Notes under the pieces: generated by a model
Database searches by the model: none
Seen by the model: only the letters and a program-made list of their open reading frames with translations
What the model was told of the DNA's origin: nothing
DNA from: Apoda limacodes
Taxonomy: Eukaryota > Arthropoda > Insecta > Lepidoptera > Limacodidae
NCBI GenBank assembly: GCA_946406115.1
Contig: OX291548.1
Coordinates: 10,714,373-10,778,372, forward strand
Reading direction: 5' to 3'
DNA: 64,000 bases
Made by a program: the position numbers and the translations under genes
In this document: positions 21,872-34,500 of the stretch, in pieces
How positions within the stretch are numbered: position 1 is the first letter of the stretch
Layout: the number at the start of each line of letters is the position of its first letter

Positions 21872-22440
21872 TTGGTTAAGTATAATTGCAGATAGATACG
21901 TGGAAACCTAAAATGTGAACCAAAATTTGTACATATTAAATTATAAGATATGTTTTAATGAAGTTACCTATATTTACTTAAAGACTTGTTTGTAATTTTA
22001 AAATATTTAGGATAATTTTGTAGTAAAATTTAATGGTATTGACATGCCCCAATAGCTTACTTTTTCCCCATATCGTTATATTAAATTATGATACCAGTGA
22101 GCTAGGCTGCCTATTACAGACGAGGCAATGGGTTGCAGCCCGAACCGCAGGCGAGGGCGTAATTCAGCCGAGTGTGTATTGAGCAGATGTCACAAGTGTC
22201 ATACGACTGTTTTCAACAGACTTGAAGGACATTAAATATATTAGCGTTAAAATGTTGTAAAACGTAGTTTTTTTAATGGAATAATAATTATATTTTTGTT
22301 TTTTTAACATACACATTTTTTTTAAATATGAATTTCATAGGCATTGTCATTGCATATTGGACGCTATTAAGAAGCTAAAAAAGAAAGGCTGCTTTATGAG
22401 CAAGTGTGTTCAAATATTTACCTACATTTCATTATAATAT

Positions 22441-22641
22441 ATTATGTCTATTTTTATCCATTTTTGTACCCGTTTGTTTGTTCGTATTTTATGAATTGCC
22501 AGACCGTTTAACCTATTGTATTTAAATTTTGTCAACTTAATTCTTACACTAAGCGCAAAGTATAGTATAGTAAATTTATAACAGTAGATGGCGAGCTATT
22601 CGTTTCAAAAAAGGAGAAACAACGTTCGTCGGGTAAGCTAG
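22441..22641 (+). mobile_element. Helitron-like non-autonomous element, 3' end
   Basis: It ends AACAACGTTCGTCGGGTAAG-CTAG followed by T, the CTRR-T terminus of Helitrons. The same type of end occurs at 56556-56559. The 5' boundary is uncertain. Confidence 0.45.
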
Positions 22642-23680
22642 TATAACATAATTTTTTTTAAAAAAAGTAGAGTTCTGCTTAAAAGTAAAAAAAAATAAAG
22701 CAGACATCCTAATATTTTGCTATTTTTTTTCTAACTATTGGCTGTTGTTGGCCGCAGGTGCCCTTTACAACTACACGCGGACTTACTTTTGCGGCGGTGG
22801 TGCTTGCCGTCTGCTGCGTGAACTTGGGGCGGTTTGCACAGGGGTGTCCTGAACATGCACTTAAAACGTGCATTTAAAAACTGAATCTGCCACCGTTTAG
22901 GAAAAGCAAAGGCGTTCTGAAGATATGAAACGGCAATAAACTCTTAAGCCATCCCGTTTTATAATTAATAAAATCTAACTTGTCAAAGTGCCCAGGTTTA
23001 TTAGTGAATCTGGTACAGTCCAGTTTAGATTTGGTTACAGAACCCAAGAAATAAAAACATCAAAATCAAAATTCAGCTTCGGTTTATCAGCAAAGCTTCA
23101 GTTTATCAAAATATCTTATGGCCAAAATGGTACTGTCTACGCATTAATTATGGTTTTGTGCCGGCGCGGACTCGACTGTTAAGGCCCGTTCGATTTATCA
23201 CGTATCGGTAACCTCGTAAATAAAATTTATCTATGATTAAAAAGGCGAGGCACTTGTAAGCCCGTGGCGCGAGCACCCCCGTAGGTCTTGAGGTATATCG
23301 TCAATAGTCGTGGTAGTGCTGGGTAGCCCGTGACACAGGCCGTAGGAAGCCACCTCAGAATGTTGATTGTTAACCAAAAAAACTATAAATTTTTTTTATC
23401 TTGCATCATTATGTTTACTTCATTCACAGTGCTGACTTTGCCACGCAGAAACATACATGGAGCGCAATAAAACGTACACCTGAAATAAGGTCGTCTAAAA
23501 TGATACAACTGAAGACATTTTCTTACCTATGTCTGGTTTTCCAAAAATGGGACCATATATTTAAAAAAAATCATTAAACTCTGTTCTCAATCCGCAAAGA
23601 TATCGAGTATAGACAATGTAAAACATACAAACGAATTGAGTACCTCCTCCTTTTTTTTAACTCGGTTAAATTTTTAACTT

Positions 23681-24200
23681 GTTTCTTGCCTAGTTTAATT
23701 TTTTTAGGAACTAAAACAATAGAAAAATATAAAAAAGTTATATAAATATTTTAAGAAAAAATATATTAATTGGTTCTATAATACTAGCTACACCCCACGG
23801 TTTACCCGCTTGAATACACCTGTTAGGTCATATTAATCAGGCAAGTTTTCTGTTTGTCAACTTATGTTCAGTTATGTAAAGTGAACATAAGTTGACAAAC
23901 AAACACAAAATGTTTCACTTTATATTGTAATTGTATAATTTAAGTATATTGTTTCTTGCTTAGTTTTACTTTTTGTTTAGGGACCAAAGCTAAAAAATTT
24001 ATATAAATATTTTAAGAAAAATAAATACTTACTAAAATACTTGCTGTACCCCAAGGTTTACCCACCTGAATACAAATATAAGGCTATAGCAATCAGGAAA
24101 GTTTGTTACGTGTATGTGAAGTGAAAAGATATAAGTTGACAAACATACAAAATTTTTCTCTTTATATTCCAAAAATATGATTAAAGTATTTAACATACTT
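23681..24200 (+). repeat. direct tandem duplication, 270-bp period
   Basis: GTTTCTTGC(C/T)TAGTTT starts at 23681 and 23951. Both units then share TATAAATATTTTAAGAAAAA, a GTACCCCA.GGTTTACCC phrase and AAGTTGACAAACA. Confidence 0.8.
23851..23901. repeat. perfect 20-bp inverted repeat
   Basis: TGTTTGTCAACTTATGTTCA at 23851-23870 and its exact inverse at 23882-23901, with an 11-base loop, inside the first unit of the tandem duplication. The second unit keeps only the right arm, near 24130. Confidence 0.85.
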
Positions 24201-24539
24201 ACGTTTTTCATTTTATACAAGAATGCTTTTGTGCAAAAGCTGTGATATAGTCTTTTTTGTCTTGATTATTGTCAAAAAGTTTTTTTACGTTTCATAAGGA
24301 TCAAACTTAAAGATCAAACATGTTTCTTTGGCCAAGCATATTTCATATTAGTAATATATTGGAATTAGAAAAAAAACCCAACGTGTAACTGTGTTCCAAG
24401 GAAATGAAACATATCTCAAATTGAAGGTTTTGACTTGTTGAACAAAAAGAGGTATGATTACGCATGCTTGATCATTAAGATTAGAGATAATAAGAGAGTA
24501 TTAAGAGTAATATATTGTGTCCGAATGTAGGATTGGACT

Positions 24540-24890
24540 TTTAAGGCGAAAGTAAGTTTTTTCGTTATTTCTTTATTTGTCTTTTCTTCACGTCGTGTCG
24601 CGAAAGAGCATCCAACTGTGCTGGAATTTTGCACAGAGATAATTGAAGAGGCGGAGAAGGACACAGGCTAATTTTACTTAGCGAAATTTTTAAAGTTTTT
24701 ACATAAATAACTATAAACGAATTGAAAAATGAAGCATTTTCCCGAGGTAAACATTAGCCTATGTTCATCAGCGATAATGTCTGCTTCTAATGGTAAAAGA
24801 TTTTTTCAAATCGGTCCAGTAGTTTCGGAGCCTATTCAATGCAAACAATCAAATCTTTCCTCTTTATAATATTAGAATAGAAGAATAGAT
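24540..24890 (+). mobile_element. RTE-type non-LTR 3' end fragment
   Basis: It contains GCGATAATGTCTGCTTCTAA, AAATCGGTCCAGTAGTTTCG and a terminal CTTTCCTCTTTATAATATTA, phrases characteristic of lepidopteran RTE 3' regions and the SINEs that borrow them. Confidence 0.65.
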
Positions 24891-25287
24891 AATTGTAAAA
24901 AGTTATGTATAAAAATTTTGATGTAAAAAAAGTAAACACAAGAAATTATTTAATATTAACACTTATATTTCTAAGCTAAATCGAAATACATATAAGTCTA
25001 TCTCCGTATCACCTTCGAATGTCTTTCAGTTCCTACTTTTAACTTAAATATCAGTTCGCATATCACATATTAATTCTAAAAGTAATTTATTAGTTTAAAA
25101 ATGTATTAATTAGTCAATTAATTAATCAAAACATTAAAGAAAGAGGAAAAGTAGGAGTATAAGCAACATCAATAGTTTAATTATAATTTTATGTACCTAT
25201 TACTCCTTTTTGAAAAATTATGTACGTTGTACATTAATATATGACAGTTTCATATTGATGTATAATGTACATATTTTTTTAATTAAT

Positions 25288-25293
25288 TTTATT
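25288..25293 (-). terminator. candidate poly-A signal of CYP4G
   Basis: AATAAA on the - strand, 65 bases after the stop codon, followed by a T-rich region. Confidence 0.5.
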
Positions 25294-25357
25294 TTATATT
25301 AAATGACAAAAGTTATTTAATGAAATTTCCTTTTAACAATATTTAATCAATATTAAC

Positions 25358-25539
25358 TCAATAGGTATTAGTTGGAACTCTTTTTCTTGGTTCTATTTTG
25401 ACCCTGAACCCATCAGCTCTTTTAAGAATGATGTCTCCTTGTAGACGGAAATCCTTTTCAGGTACTTCAGATGTCATTTTGTAGTTTCGTAGTATTGTTG
25501 ACAGCAAAATTTTCAGTTTCAGCAAAGCGTATTTACGAC
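25358..25539 (-). CDS. CYP4G: CYP4G exon 10: C-terminus
   Basis: [19 protein letters not shown] (L-helix), [20 protein letters not shown] and TGA at 25360-25358. Confidence 0.95.
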
Positions 25540-28500
25540 CTAAAATACGAAAAACACAAACTATACATAAATCTGTAGGATTTGAATGCAAAATATTTCC
25601 AGGGAGCCTATTGGGAACAGTCCCAATTATGAAAGTAGGTCTTACTTCTCTTTCTCAAATTCCAAAGTCTAGCGCACATAAGAACGTTCCTAACAACCAC
25701 CCACTAATGTTGTGTGATTGAATGTCTTGTTGGTTCATATTTATATGCCCAATATGTTTAGAGTTTTGAAAATTTGAGAATTTTCCAAAAGATTGTTAAT
25801 CACCAAATGTACCCAACTGATATATCAGCAAGCATCTTCAATTGTTGACTTTTATACGAGATCTTTGAAGAAGATGAGATGAGAATTGAGATTGTTGTTA
25901 AGAGTAAGCTATCAGTAACAAGCTTTATCTACTCACCGACACAGCTCCTAGGTCCTGCGCTAAATGGAATGTAACTATAGTAGTGCCTGTCCTGAGTATT
26001 CTCCGGTAAGAAATTATCTGGATTGAAAACTTCAGGATCTTTGTAATATTTGGCGTTTCTATGGACCTTGAAAGTGCCTACGACTACAGTCGCTCCGGCT
26101 GGCAACACGTAATTGTTTGTCACTGGAATACAATAACAATAACGGTAATTTTAAATTAATCACTACTTGTGCCCCAAAAAAGTCGGTAGTGTCCGACGGT
26201 CTCGATTTCACTTAGCGTCCTGAGTGGCGAGGGTTCTCTTTCTTAATTTCTCAAGCACATTGATTATTCACACCACGTCCTTTTCGGTGAAGGAAAATAT
26301 CGTAACGAAACTCGCATACGTCAAAAAAAGGCGTAAATTTGAAATGTACGATGTGACGTATGTGAAGTCCACAATCCGCACTGGGCCCCTGTGTGGACTA
26401 TGGCCCAAATCGTCCTCGGTTAGGGTAGGCCATGCCCCACCATTGGGGACGTATGAAGCTGATAAAGACTTGTGCCCTATGGCTTTGCCATACCATATTA
26501 TGGTCTGTCTGTGTGCCAAATTCGTTTAGCAGCATTGTGACATTTAGCTAAGAAAATAACATTGTATTTTAGTTACAACCGTTAAAGTTTCTTCCGCGGG
26601 TGAAAGTGAGGCGGTTTCAGAAGAGTTTTTAATGTAAGGACCGGGAAACTGACAGATAGAGAAACCATTTAGTGATATTATTAGGGTTTTGTTTCTTCTT
26701 TTAATATGGTTCCATCCTATATATACACGTTGTAGTCTGTGTCTACACTTACGTTCTACTTAACAGTGAAAACCTTTTGACGAATGATAACAATGCATCA
26801 CAGCATGTGTTCTTCTACAGCTGACCAAAATATGGGGCAGTAGCTCAAACTCAACTCTCCCCGCAGAACATAAAACGCCTGGCACAAAGTCCGTCAGCCT
26901 AAACTTATTAAGTACATGATGTATATAGAAAATGTTACATACCAATTTTTACGTCACGTCTCAATTTTCTGGCAATAATGGGCACAGGTGGATACATTCG
27001 TAAGGTCTCAAAAATTACTCTTTCCATGTACTTCATGCGGAGGGTATCACCGAAGGTACAAGGTCTATCGGAGTCCCCGAATATTTCATACAGCTCGTCG
27101 TATACCCTATCCTGAACATTTTGGTGGACGCCGAGGAGACAGAGGAAGAAACTGGATCCAGCTGCTGTGGTATCGTGACCCTGGATGTTAGGAAAATTTA
27201 AGACAACGTCTCGGTAAAAAAACGGTATAATAACGTTATTCTTTAAACTTCAAAAAGAAAATCGAATCGCCATAGAAAATGGCTTTTGCGATTACTATTC
27301 GATTGTAATTAGTTATTGACAATGGCTTAAAATGAGGCTTAATTTAGTAATCGACTGTCGCTGGTTTAACCAACAAAACCAAAAATGGCTACTTTAAAAT
27401 CAAATATTTCAAAAATAGGGCATAATTTTGAGGAAAATGTCTAAGCAGTCTTCCTTAATAGTTTCTGAATAAAATGACTGTTATGAAATATGAATGACGG
27501 ACGTTCGGTTACGGACTCCAAAAACGCAGGCGCGATCGTTGAGACCTCGATAGTCGTGGCGCAATCTGTCGCAGCCATTGGTTAGACAGGCTAAGACCCT
27601 ATATTTTGTGTGAAGTTACTATTGTTTCATTTGTACTACTGTGCCCGTCTGACACGCAGTATTGATAATGATAGTTTATGTGATACCAATGAAATACCTC
27701 AAACATGATTGTGTCCACTTCTTCTTTAATTTCATGGTCACTTATCTTATTTGCCCCACTGTAAGCAGATTCTAACATCAGGTCCAAGAATGCCATTCGC
27801 TTTTTCTGGCCTGCAAGTAATAAATATCGTAATAAGAATGGGAGATTAAATAAATATGTGATAAGTGATTATTGTTTTGTCTGTTTCTGATGTCGTTAAG
27901 AATAATACAAATATCGTTGGATTTAAATGATTCTAAGACCGTAAAAAAAAAACGATCGCAGAAAGATTTTGCTCTTGAAATTGATTTCCAGGTGTGCTAT
28001 GGGAAAATGCTTAGTTCCTTAGGAAAACTTAGATGCAAAGTCTGGTCCACAGCTTTCACTAGTCCATGCTAAGGCGCAGGCATCCGATATAAATATAAAT
28101 TGTGTTTAAGTTATGATACCTACCTCTATGTTTCTTAGATATTCTTTGTAAAGGAAAGAGGTTATCGAAATAAAAAAAAAAAAACGTTAAAATGTAGAAA
28201 CTTATAAAGTTCAGCAATATCTATTCGTTTTACAATTTCTTAATAAGCTTTACTTCTTCATGAAATCTGTTGGATGCACGTATCCATTTTAACAGCCTTT
28301 GTTGAGACAAAGTAAGACTGTTTTACCCCCTAGGGAATGAATTTTTTAATTATTGTGAAGCAAGTCAATTTAGTATTCAACTTAAAGGCCAAATACCAAT
28401 TTTTGTGCATTTAGCGACGATATTCATACAAATTTTCAATCTCCATTTTATCAGTTTAGGGAATGAATTTAGTAAAAATCTTTCTTAATGAAGGGCTCCA

Positions 28501-31500
28501 TTACGTCAAGTAACATGTCAAATTTGTCATTGAAACAGTCAGTTAATTTCTTTTCTTATAAATGTATCCGTATACTGGTATACAATAAGAAAACAGGTAA
28601 GAATCTGCTGGTCTTAACTTTTTTTTTATCATACTTTTCATTTGCCGGACGCTAGAGATTGCGATAATTGTTATAGTAATAAAATATAAATTTTTGTCTG
28701 AAGTGTTGTTTTCGATATCTATTAAGGCTAAAAGTCCGTTTTACTGAATTATCGGCTCGGACTGAGGTTCCTGTGAGCTCGGGTCAAAAATTAACTTATA
28801 TCAATTTGCCACATAAGCGCGGCTCGACTTGGTCGAGGCAGGGTATGCAACTTGGCTTAGGACATTGCTTTACCAAATAGTTTAAGCAGTGTAACAAACA
28901 AAGATGGAGTACTGTATGTATGGGGTGGGCGTGACATTTATCTAATCTAAATTAATACTTAGTAAGCAGTATAACTATAAATAGTATTATTAAATATTAT
29001 ACACGCAAATGCAAACTTTTTGAACATGGCATGCAGAGTGAGACGTAGGGATATCGGGTCAAAACAATTTGGACAAATAGAGCATAGGCGTATCCGGAAT
29101 TGTTTTAGGGTTCAAATTTCCACACTTAAATGAAAATCTTTTGTAAAAAAGAGATTCTGAAGAATTGAGAAACTCCTTCTTATTTGAAGTCGGTTAAACA
29201 ATCCTTCAACCTTACCCCCTTCAAACATCCTGAAATAGAGTATAATTAAATGGCTTGTGGCACGTACCCACATCGTCGTCATTTTTGTCCAGATCATCCC
29301 GGTAGCCTTTAAACACGGTGTCTGCCAGCGTGGTAGTGTCATTGGCGAGTCCGCTGTCGTGGTCTTCTGATGAGCTAATGATGTCATCAATACTTGGGGA
29401 GATGATGCCTTTAGCTTTATTTTCGAAATATGTTTCCTTTTTGTTTTTAATTACCTTAAAAAGAAACAATGTAAAATTAGGAATAAAACCTAGCCAAGTG
29501 CGAGTCTGACTCGCACACGAACGGTTCCGTACCATTATCTATTAAAACGGCAAAAAAAAAAACCTTTGTCGTATGTGAGCCCCCCTTAAATATTTGTTTT
29601 GTTTGTTGTTTTAGCGGCAGCAGAAATACATTATCTGTGAAAATTTCAACTGTCTAAATATCACGGTTCATGAGATACAGCCTGGTGACTGACGGACAGA
29701 CGGACGGACAGCGAAGTCTAAACGGTTTTTTATTAACATTTTACTTTTACAAAAATATGTGCACGTAGCGTAAGTAGCGTATTAAAAAAAACTTAATTAT
29801 TAAATAAAAAAACAAATATCCAGTAAAAGTTTATAGTAAAAATACAACCAAATTTATGTACCTACTGCGTTATTCCAAATAAATGTTTCTTTTCTTCTTC
29901 TTTTTTTAAGGTACTTTTCGAATTTGCACCATGTCAATTGTAGAATTCTTAGAAAAAAATTATACTTAAAACTTATTTATTCTTGTTGTGTTTAATTATT
30001 TAACAAACTACAATTAAAAAACATTAAACTAATAATAGCTTTAATGCAATAGTATCAAAATCTAAACAAAAGTGGTAACTAATTTATAAAGTAGTAACGA
30101 CGAGCCGCATCTCGGACGATTACATTTGTAATTGTAGAATTTAAACAAAAAAAACCTTTTTCGTGCAAGCGGATAAAGTAGGCTTTTCCACGGAGATTTT
30201 AAACGATCCGAGCCAGTGAGATGAAAAATATATTTCTAAGGTTTCCTAATATACTAATATTTGGCTGATAGGCATACTTCCTTTGTTGAATATGTATATT
30301 AATAGTTAATTAATGAAATAAAACAAAGCAAAAACAGTAAAATTTTTAAAATAACAAAGTCCTGATGTCGTAGAATATAATAAAAAAACTACGCTTTACC
30401 GTCGAACATTCTAAATGCATCATGTACCACAAAGTTAGTGTAGTGTGTTGTTGTAATTTTATTTAGCATCTGTCAAATTTGTTGTTAGTTTCATGGCTCT
30501 TGGCTCACTTTAATGTCTCTTGGTGTGACTGTTCACTATGAGGCATTTTTTATGTCTTGTAAAAAATTGATTCTACAGAAAAATTATATAAGAATATATA
30601 TTATGTATTGTGCATATACGTTATGTATTATACAATACAAGAAGCCTTGAAAAATGACCTCTATATAGATTAAGTGATAAGACACAATAAGTTTTTATTA
30701 CACTGTATCTTAAAATATCTGTTAGTAGTAAGCACACCTATGTGAAGTCTAGATAAAGAGTTTAAAATGTAAGGCTCTTATCACAGTATACAAAGATAAT
30801 TGGAGCGGAACTGCTGGTTCATATTTTATTATAATATCAGCCGCTAAACGCTCACTGCTGGAAATTAGCTTCCCAAAATAAACGGGCCTGCGCATTTCCA
30901 GCCGCGAATACTTAGTTCTTTATTCCAGCAATTAGTGAGTAACCGTCCCATACTGCGCCGAAGAATAAGTAATATCATTTCATGCATCTATAAATTGCGT
31001 GAGGCGTTGGAGGGGTCAAGCAGAACCTCACCCAAAGTGGGGAAAGGGGGGTTTTGCCAAATATCACGTAATTTAATTTTTCGCAAAAAACAGTGTAGAA
31101 TAACGAGAATATCGCCAAATCCTACCACAATAACAATAATTTCAGGTATACTTTTCGATTATACTGGGCGGCTCTATTAATGATAGTTATTATTATTTCT
31201 ATTGAAATTTATTGTTAATATATTGTACTAACATTAGGTTAAGAAATTTTGTAATTGTTACTAACACATTGTATGGACATTAGTCTGAAATAAAAAATTG
31301 ATTGATTGATATACTAACGCCACAAAGTAGAAAATTATTTAATATATCCAACGCTTGCACAGATTAACGTATTTACACTAACGATGCGCATTTTAAAAAA
31401 TCTCACGTGAGATTAGGATAGGGGACGGGTTCAAGGTAAATCTCACGAAATCTCACCAAAGGGGCCGCGGGTCGAAAATCGCCTAAATCAAATCACGTAA

Positions 31501-34500
31501 TTTATGTACGCTCTATTGCTACTCAAAAACCTTCCTTTGTCATCATTTATCTGTTTTACAAGCTATGTGGTCTGCCTATTGCCACTACAGCTTTCTAATA
31601 CTTTGAGATGTCGTAAACACACAACTACTAGGACCTTATGCAGCCCTAGTACATCAATCTTACAAATACATAAATCTTCATAGAAAATAAATATACAGAA
31701 ATAATATTTCTTCGTTTTGAAAATCCCTGAAGGCTAGAGTCTTCAAAGAAAACATATCACACATGCCATATTTATGACTATATCATAAATATAAATAAAT
31801 ATTATGTTCGAGATAAGTCAATCACTCTTGGTATATCTTGCGTATTTCCATATTTTGAAAATTTAAACTACTATATACCATTCGCTACTATAGGCCACGT
31901 CCGTACTAGAGAAGACATCAAATTTGCCACAGCCCTCTTTAACTGTCTTTGTCTATTATTAGTTATTTGTTTGATAAAAAAAGTTTTCTACAAAATTTGT
32001 GACAGCAAATACTTCAATGACTAGTTATACCTTATTTGTTAGCCCGTGGATAATACTTAGGAGCTTCACTTGTTTCTTGAAAAACGGACTAATTTTAAAG
32101 ATGGAATCGAATCGGAGCCAAAACTTGTAATGCCTTTGATGAATGATATCGCACATTCTGTAACGAAAAAAATTATGTCAGTTGTGGTTCATGTAATTGT
32201 TGCAAATGTTATTACTTTCTAACATGAGTTATAGTTTGTAGACAAGCCGCAGCAGAGTTTCAAAATAGCATAGCACTCAGTGTAAAAAGACAAATTTCGT
32301 GTAATGCTTTTCATAAGACCAGAAAAAATATATTATCTTTTCTAGAGTCAGCAACGAGTAAGCTTTACTGAAAAGAGGTGCCGACCGGATACCCGAGGTA
32401 TCAAAGAGTGTCGGGGCGCTTCTCGCCCCCACTCAATCGCAACCGCACCTGCGTAACGGGGAACTCCCCTCCTTGTGGTGACTCACCTTCGGGTTCAAGA
32501 CTCACGCCGGTCGAAGGGACGCCCCCGAGAGCGACAACCCAAGCCGAGGCTCCCCCCGCGGGGAGCCCTTGAGCATTGCGCGCTATGCGGGCTGAGGCTC
32601 CTTCAGAGACTCACCCAAAAAGCCCGGTGAAGCAGTAATGGCTGCAACAGCCAACTGCATAGTCAGTCAGAAAAAAAAGACACACTTCAGCTAACTTACA
32701 CAAAGCGCGATCTATTTTACTGTGTGTGTTTACTAACACAAAGCGCGATCTATTTTTCTTTAAGTATTTACTAACACAAAGCGCGATCTATTTTTCTTTG
32801 TGTGTTTACTAAAGTGGCGTTTTGTTGACCGACATAATGTACATAATGCGGTAATCCTACCAAAGAGAATGAACCAAGATTTGTACTGTGTTTTACAGAA
32901 TTTATGACTTTTTAACTTGGCAGGATTATGACATTTCACGCATTGAAGCAGTCAACAAAACGCACCTTAATACAAAGCGCGATTTATTTCTCTTAGTGCA
33001 TTTACTAACACAAAGTGTGATCTATTGTTAACCAGATGGTTAACTAGGCTAGATTGCTGAAGCGTGTTGCACTTCTTTTCAGTAAGGTTTACTCGTTGAT
33101 CGTACTTTAATGATGTAACTAAGTACATACTTTATTTATTTAAGTTGCTAAAAAGACCACTGACATGATACTAGTTTTGATTTCTTGATTTTAAAATAAA
33201 AGTACGGGAGAATAAAAATATTTTGAATTGTATTAAAAATTAAATGTGGATATTTTATAATAAATTCATTTAATTTTGATTAATGTATGATCTTGATCAA
33301 GAAAATTTTTTTTTTATGTTTAGGCATAGTATAGGTAATGTTTGGGTTAAATGACTTATTTATTAATTTATTATTTTGTGTTTTCTTACTTCATGACAGC
33401 CATTGCATAATCAAATCCTGATTCATTTTGTGCTTTCTTCGTAATTCCCATAGCTGTTTCTGTAAGAAAATTTTTTTTATATTGTAAAATGTGTCTTAGA
33501 CCTGATTTGTGTAGGTGGTCGCCCGCAAACTACGAGAAATTTTTGATGGAAAAATACTCGTACGCGCCGGATGAGCACTCGTGTGCATACAGTTTGTCAC
33601 GAGAAATTTTCTAACAGAGTGCGATTTCTAGTACAAAATGCATGCACGGAGTGGGCGACCGGCGCGCGCGAGAATTTTTCTTTTTCGTAATTTGCGCCGG
33701 GCCTAACGGCGACGCGGCAAAAGGCTCACCTCCTATCACGATGGGACGCAATGAACCACAAGTGAAAATATATTGAGAGCATTTATTTGTTCGCCACCTC
33801 ATTTGATGATCGAAATTTTCTGACAAACCCTTTTGGAGGGTCGTCATACTTTTTTCTTTATTTTACTAATTCATCCTAAATAATAATATAACCATTTTGT
33901 ACTGCGTCTAGTCACAGGCTCACGCTTTTTGAAAATATTTTCTTATTTCAATTTTATTTTTGTTTATTGTTGCTTATATAAACACAAATATTTAATTTTA
34001 GGCATTATTTTACGAAAACCTTAATTTGTCATAATTTTATTTGTCAACCTTGCTTGATACATTGACAAATATTAAATTCGATCTCAACCAGAAATTATCG
34101 TAACCTACTTTTCATTGAATACTGAGCCATGTATATACTCACATTTAAGTGTTTCAATTATATTATGCATGACCTTATGCAGTTAAAAGGAATATCATGG
34201 AATGAATTAGTCCTTGTATTGATTACAAGTAAATATATCATTCAGATTAACATACAAAAGAAATATACTGGCCTTTAGAATAAATTAACTTAGGTAATTG
34301 GGATTTAATGAAAGAATAGTCACAATAAACCTGTAAAGACAATTTTGTTTCTCTTAGCCTATACGTATCTCACAAATACCAAACTATTTTAAAATGGCTC
34401 TTAGATTTAAATTAGTGGTTTTAGGGACTTAGAGAGTAAGACAAGTAGGTCACATCGAGTACTTGCTCGAATAAGCCAGCTAAATAATTAATAGCGAGTA

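Larger units (their letters stand above)
21872..25287. other. intergenic region between convergent MCT and CYP4G 3' ends
   Basis: No protein exon is recognised. It holds a repeat-like block at 22085-22240 (TTGCAGCCCGAACCGCAGGC), a Helitron-like 3' end at 22638-22641, GC-richer repeat-like text at 22740-22900 and 23200-23360, a 270-bp tandem duplication, and an RTE-type 3' end. Confidence 0.6.

Noticed and set aside
26224..26529. 101-codon frame and opposing 83-codon frame in CYP4G intron 8
   Set aside because: They overlap an RTE-type 3' fragment and show no protein domain.
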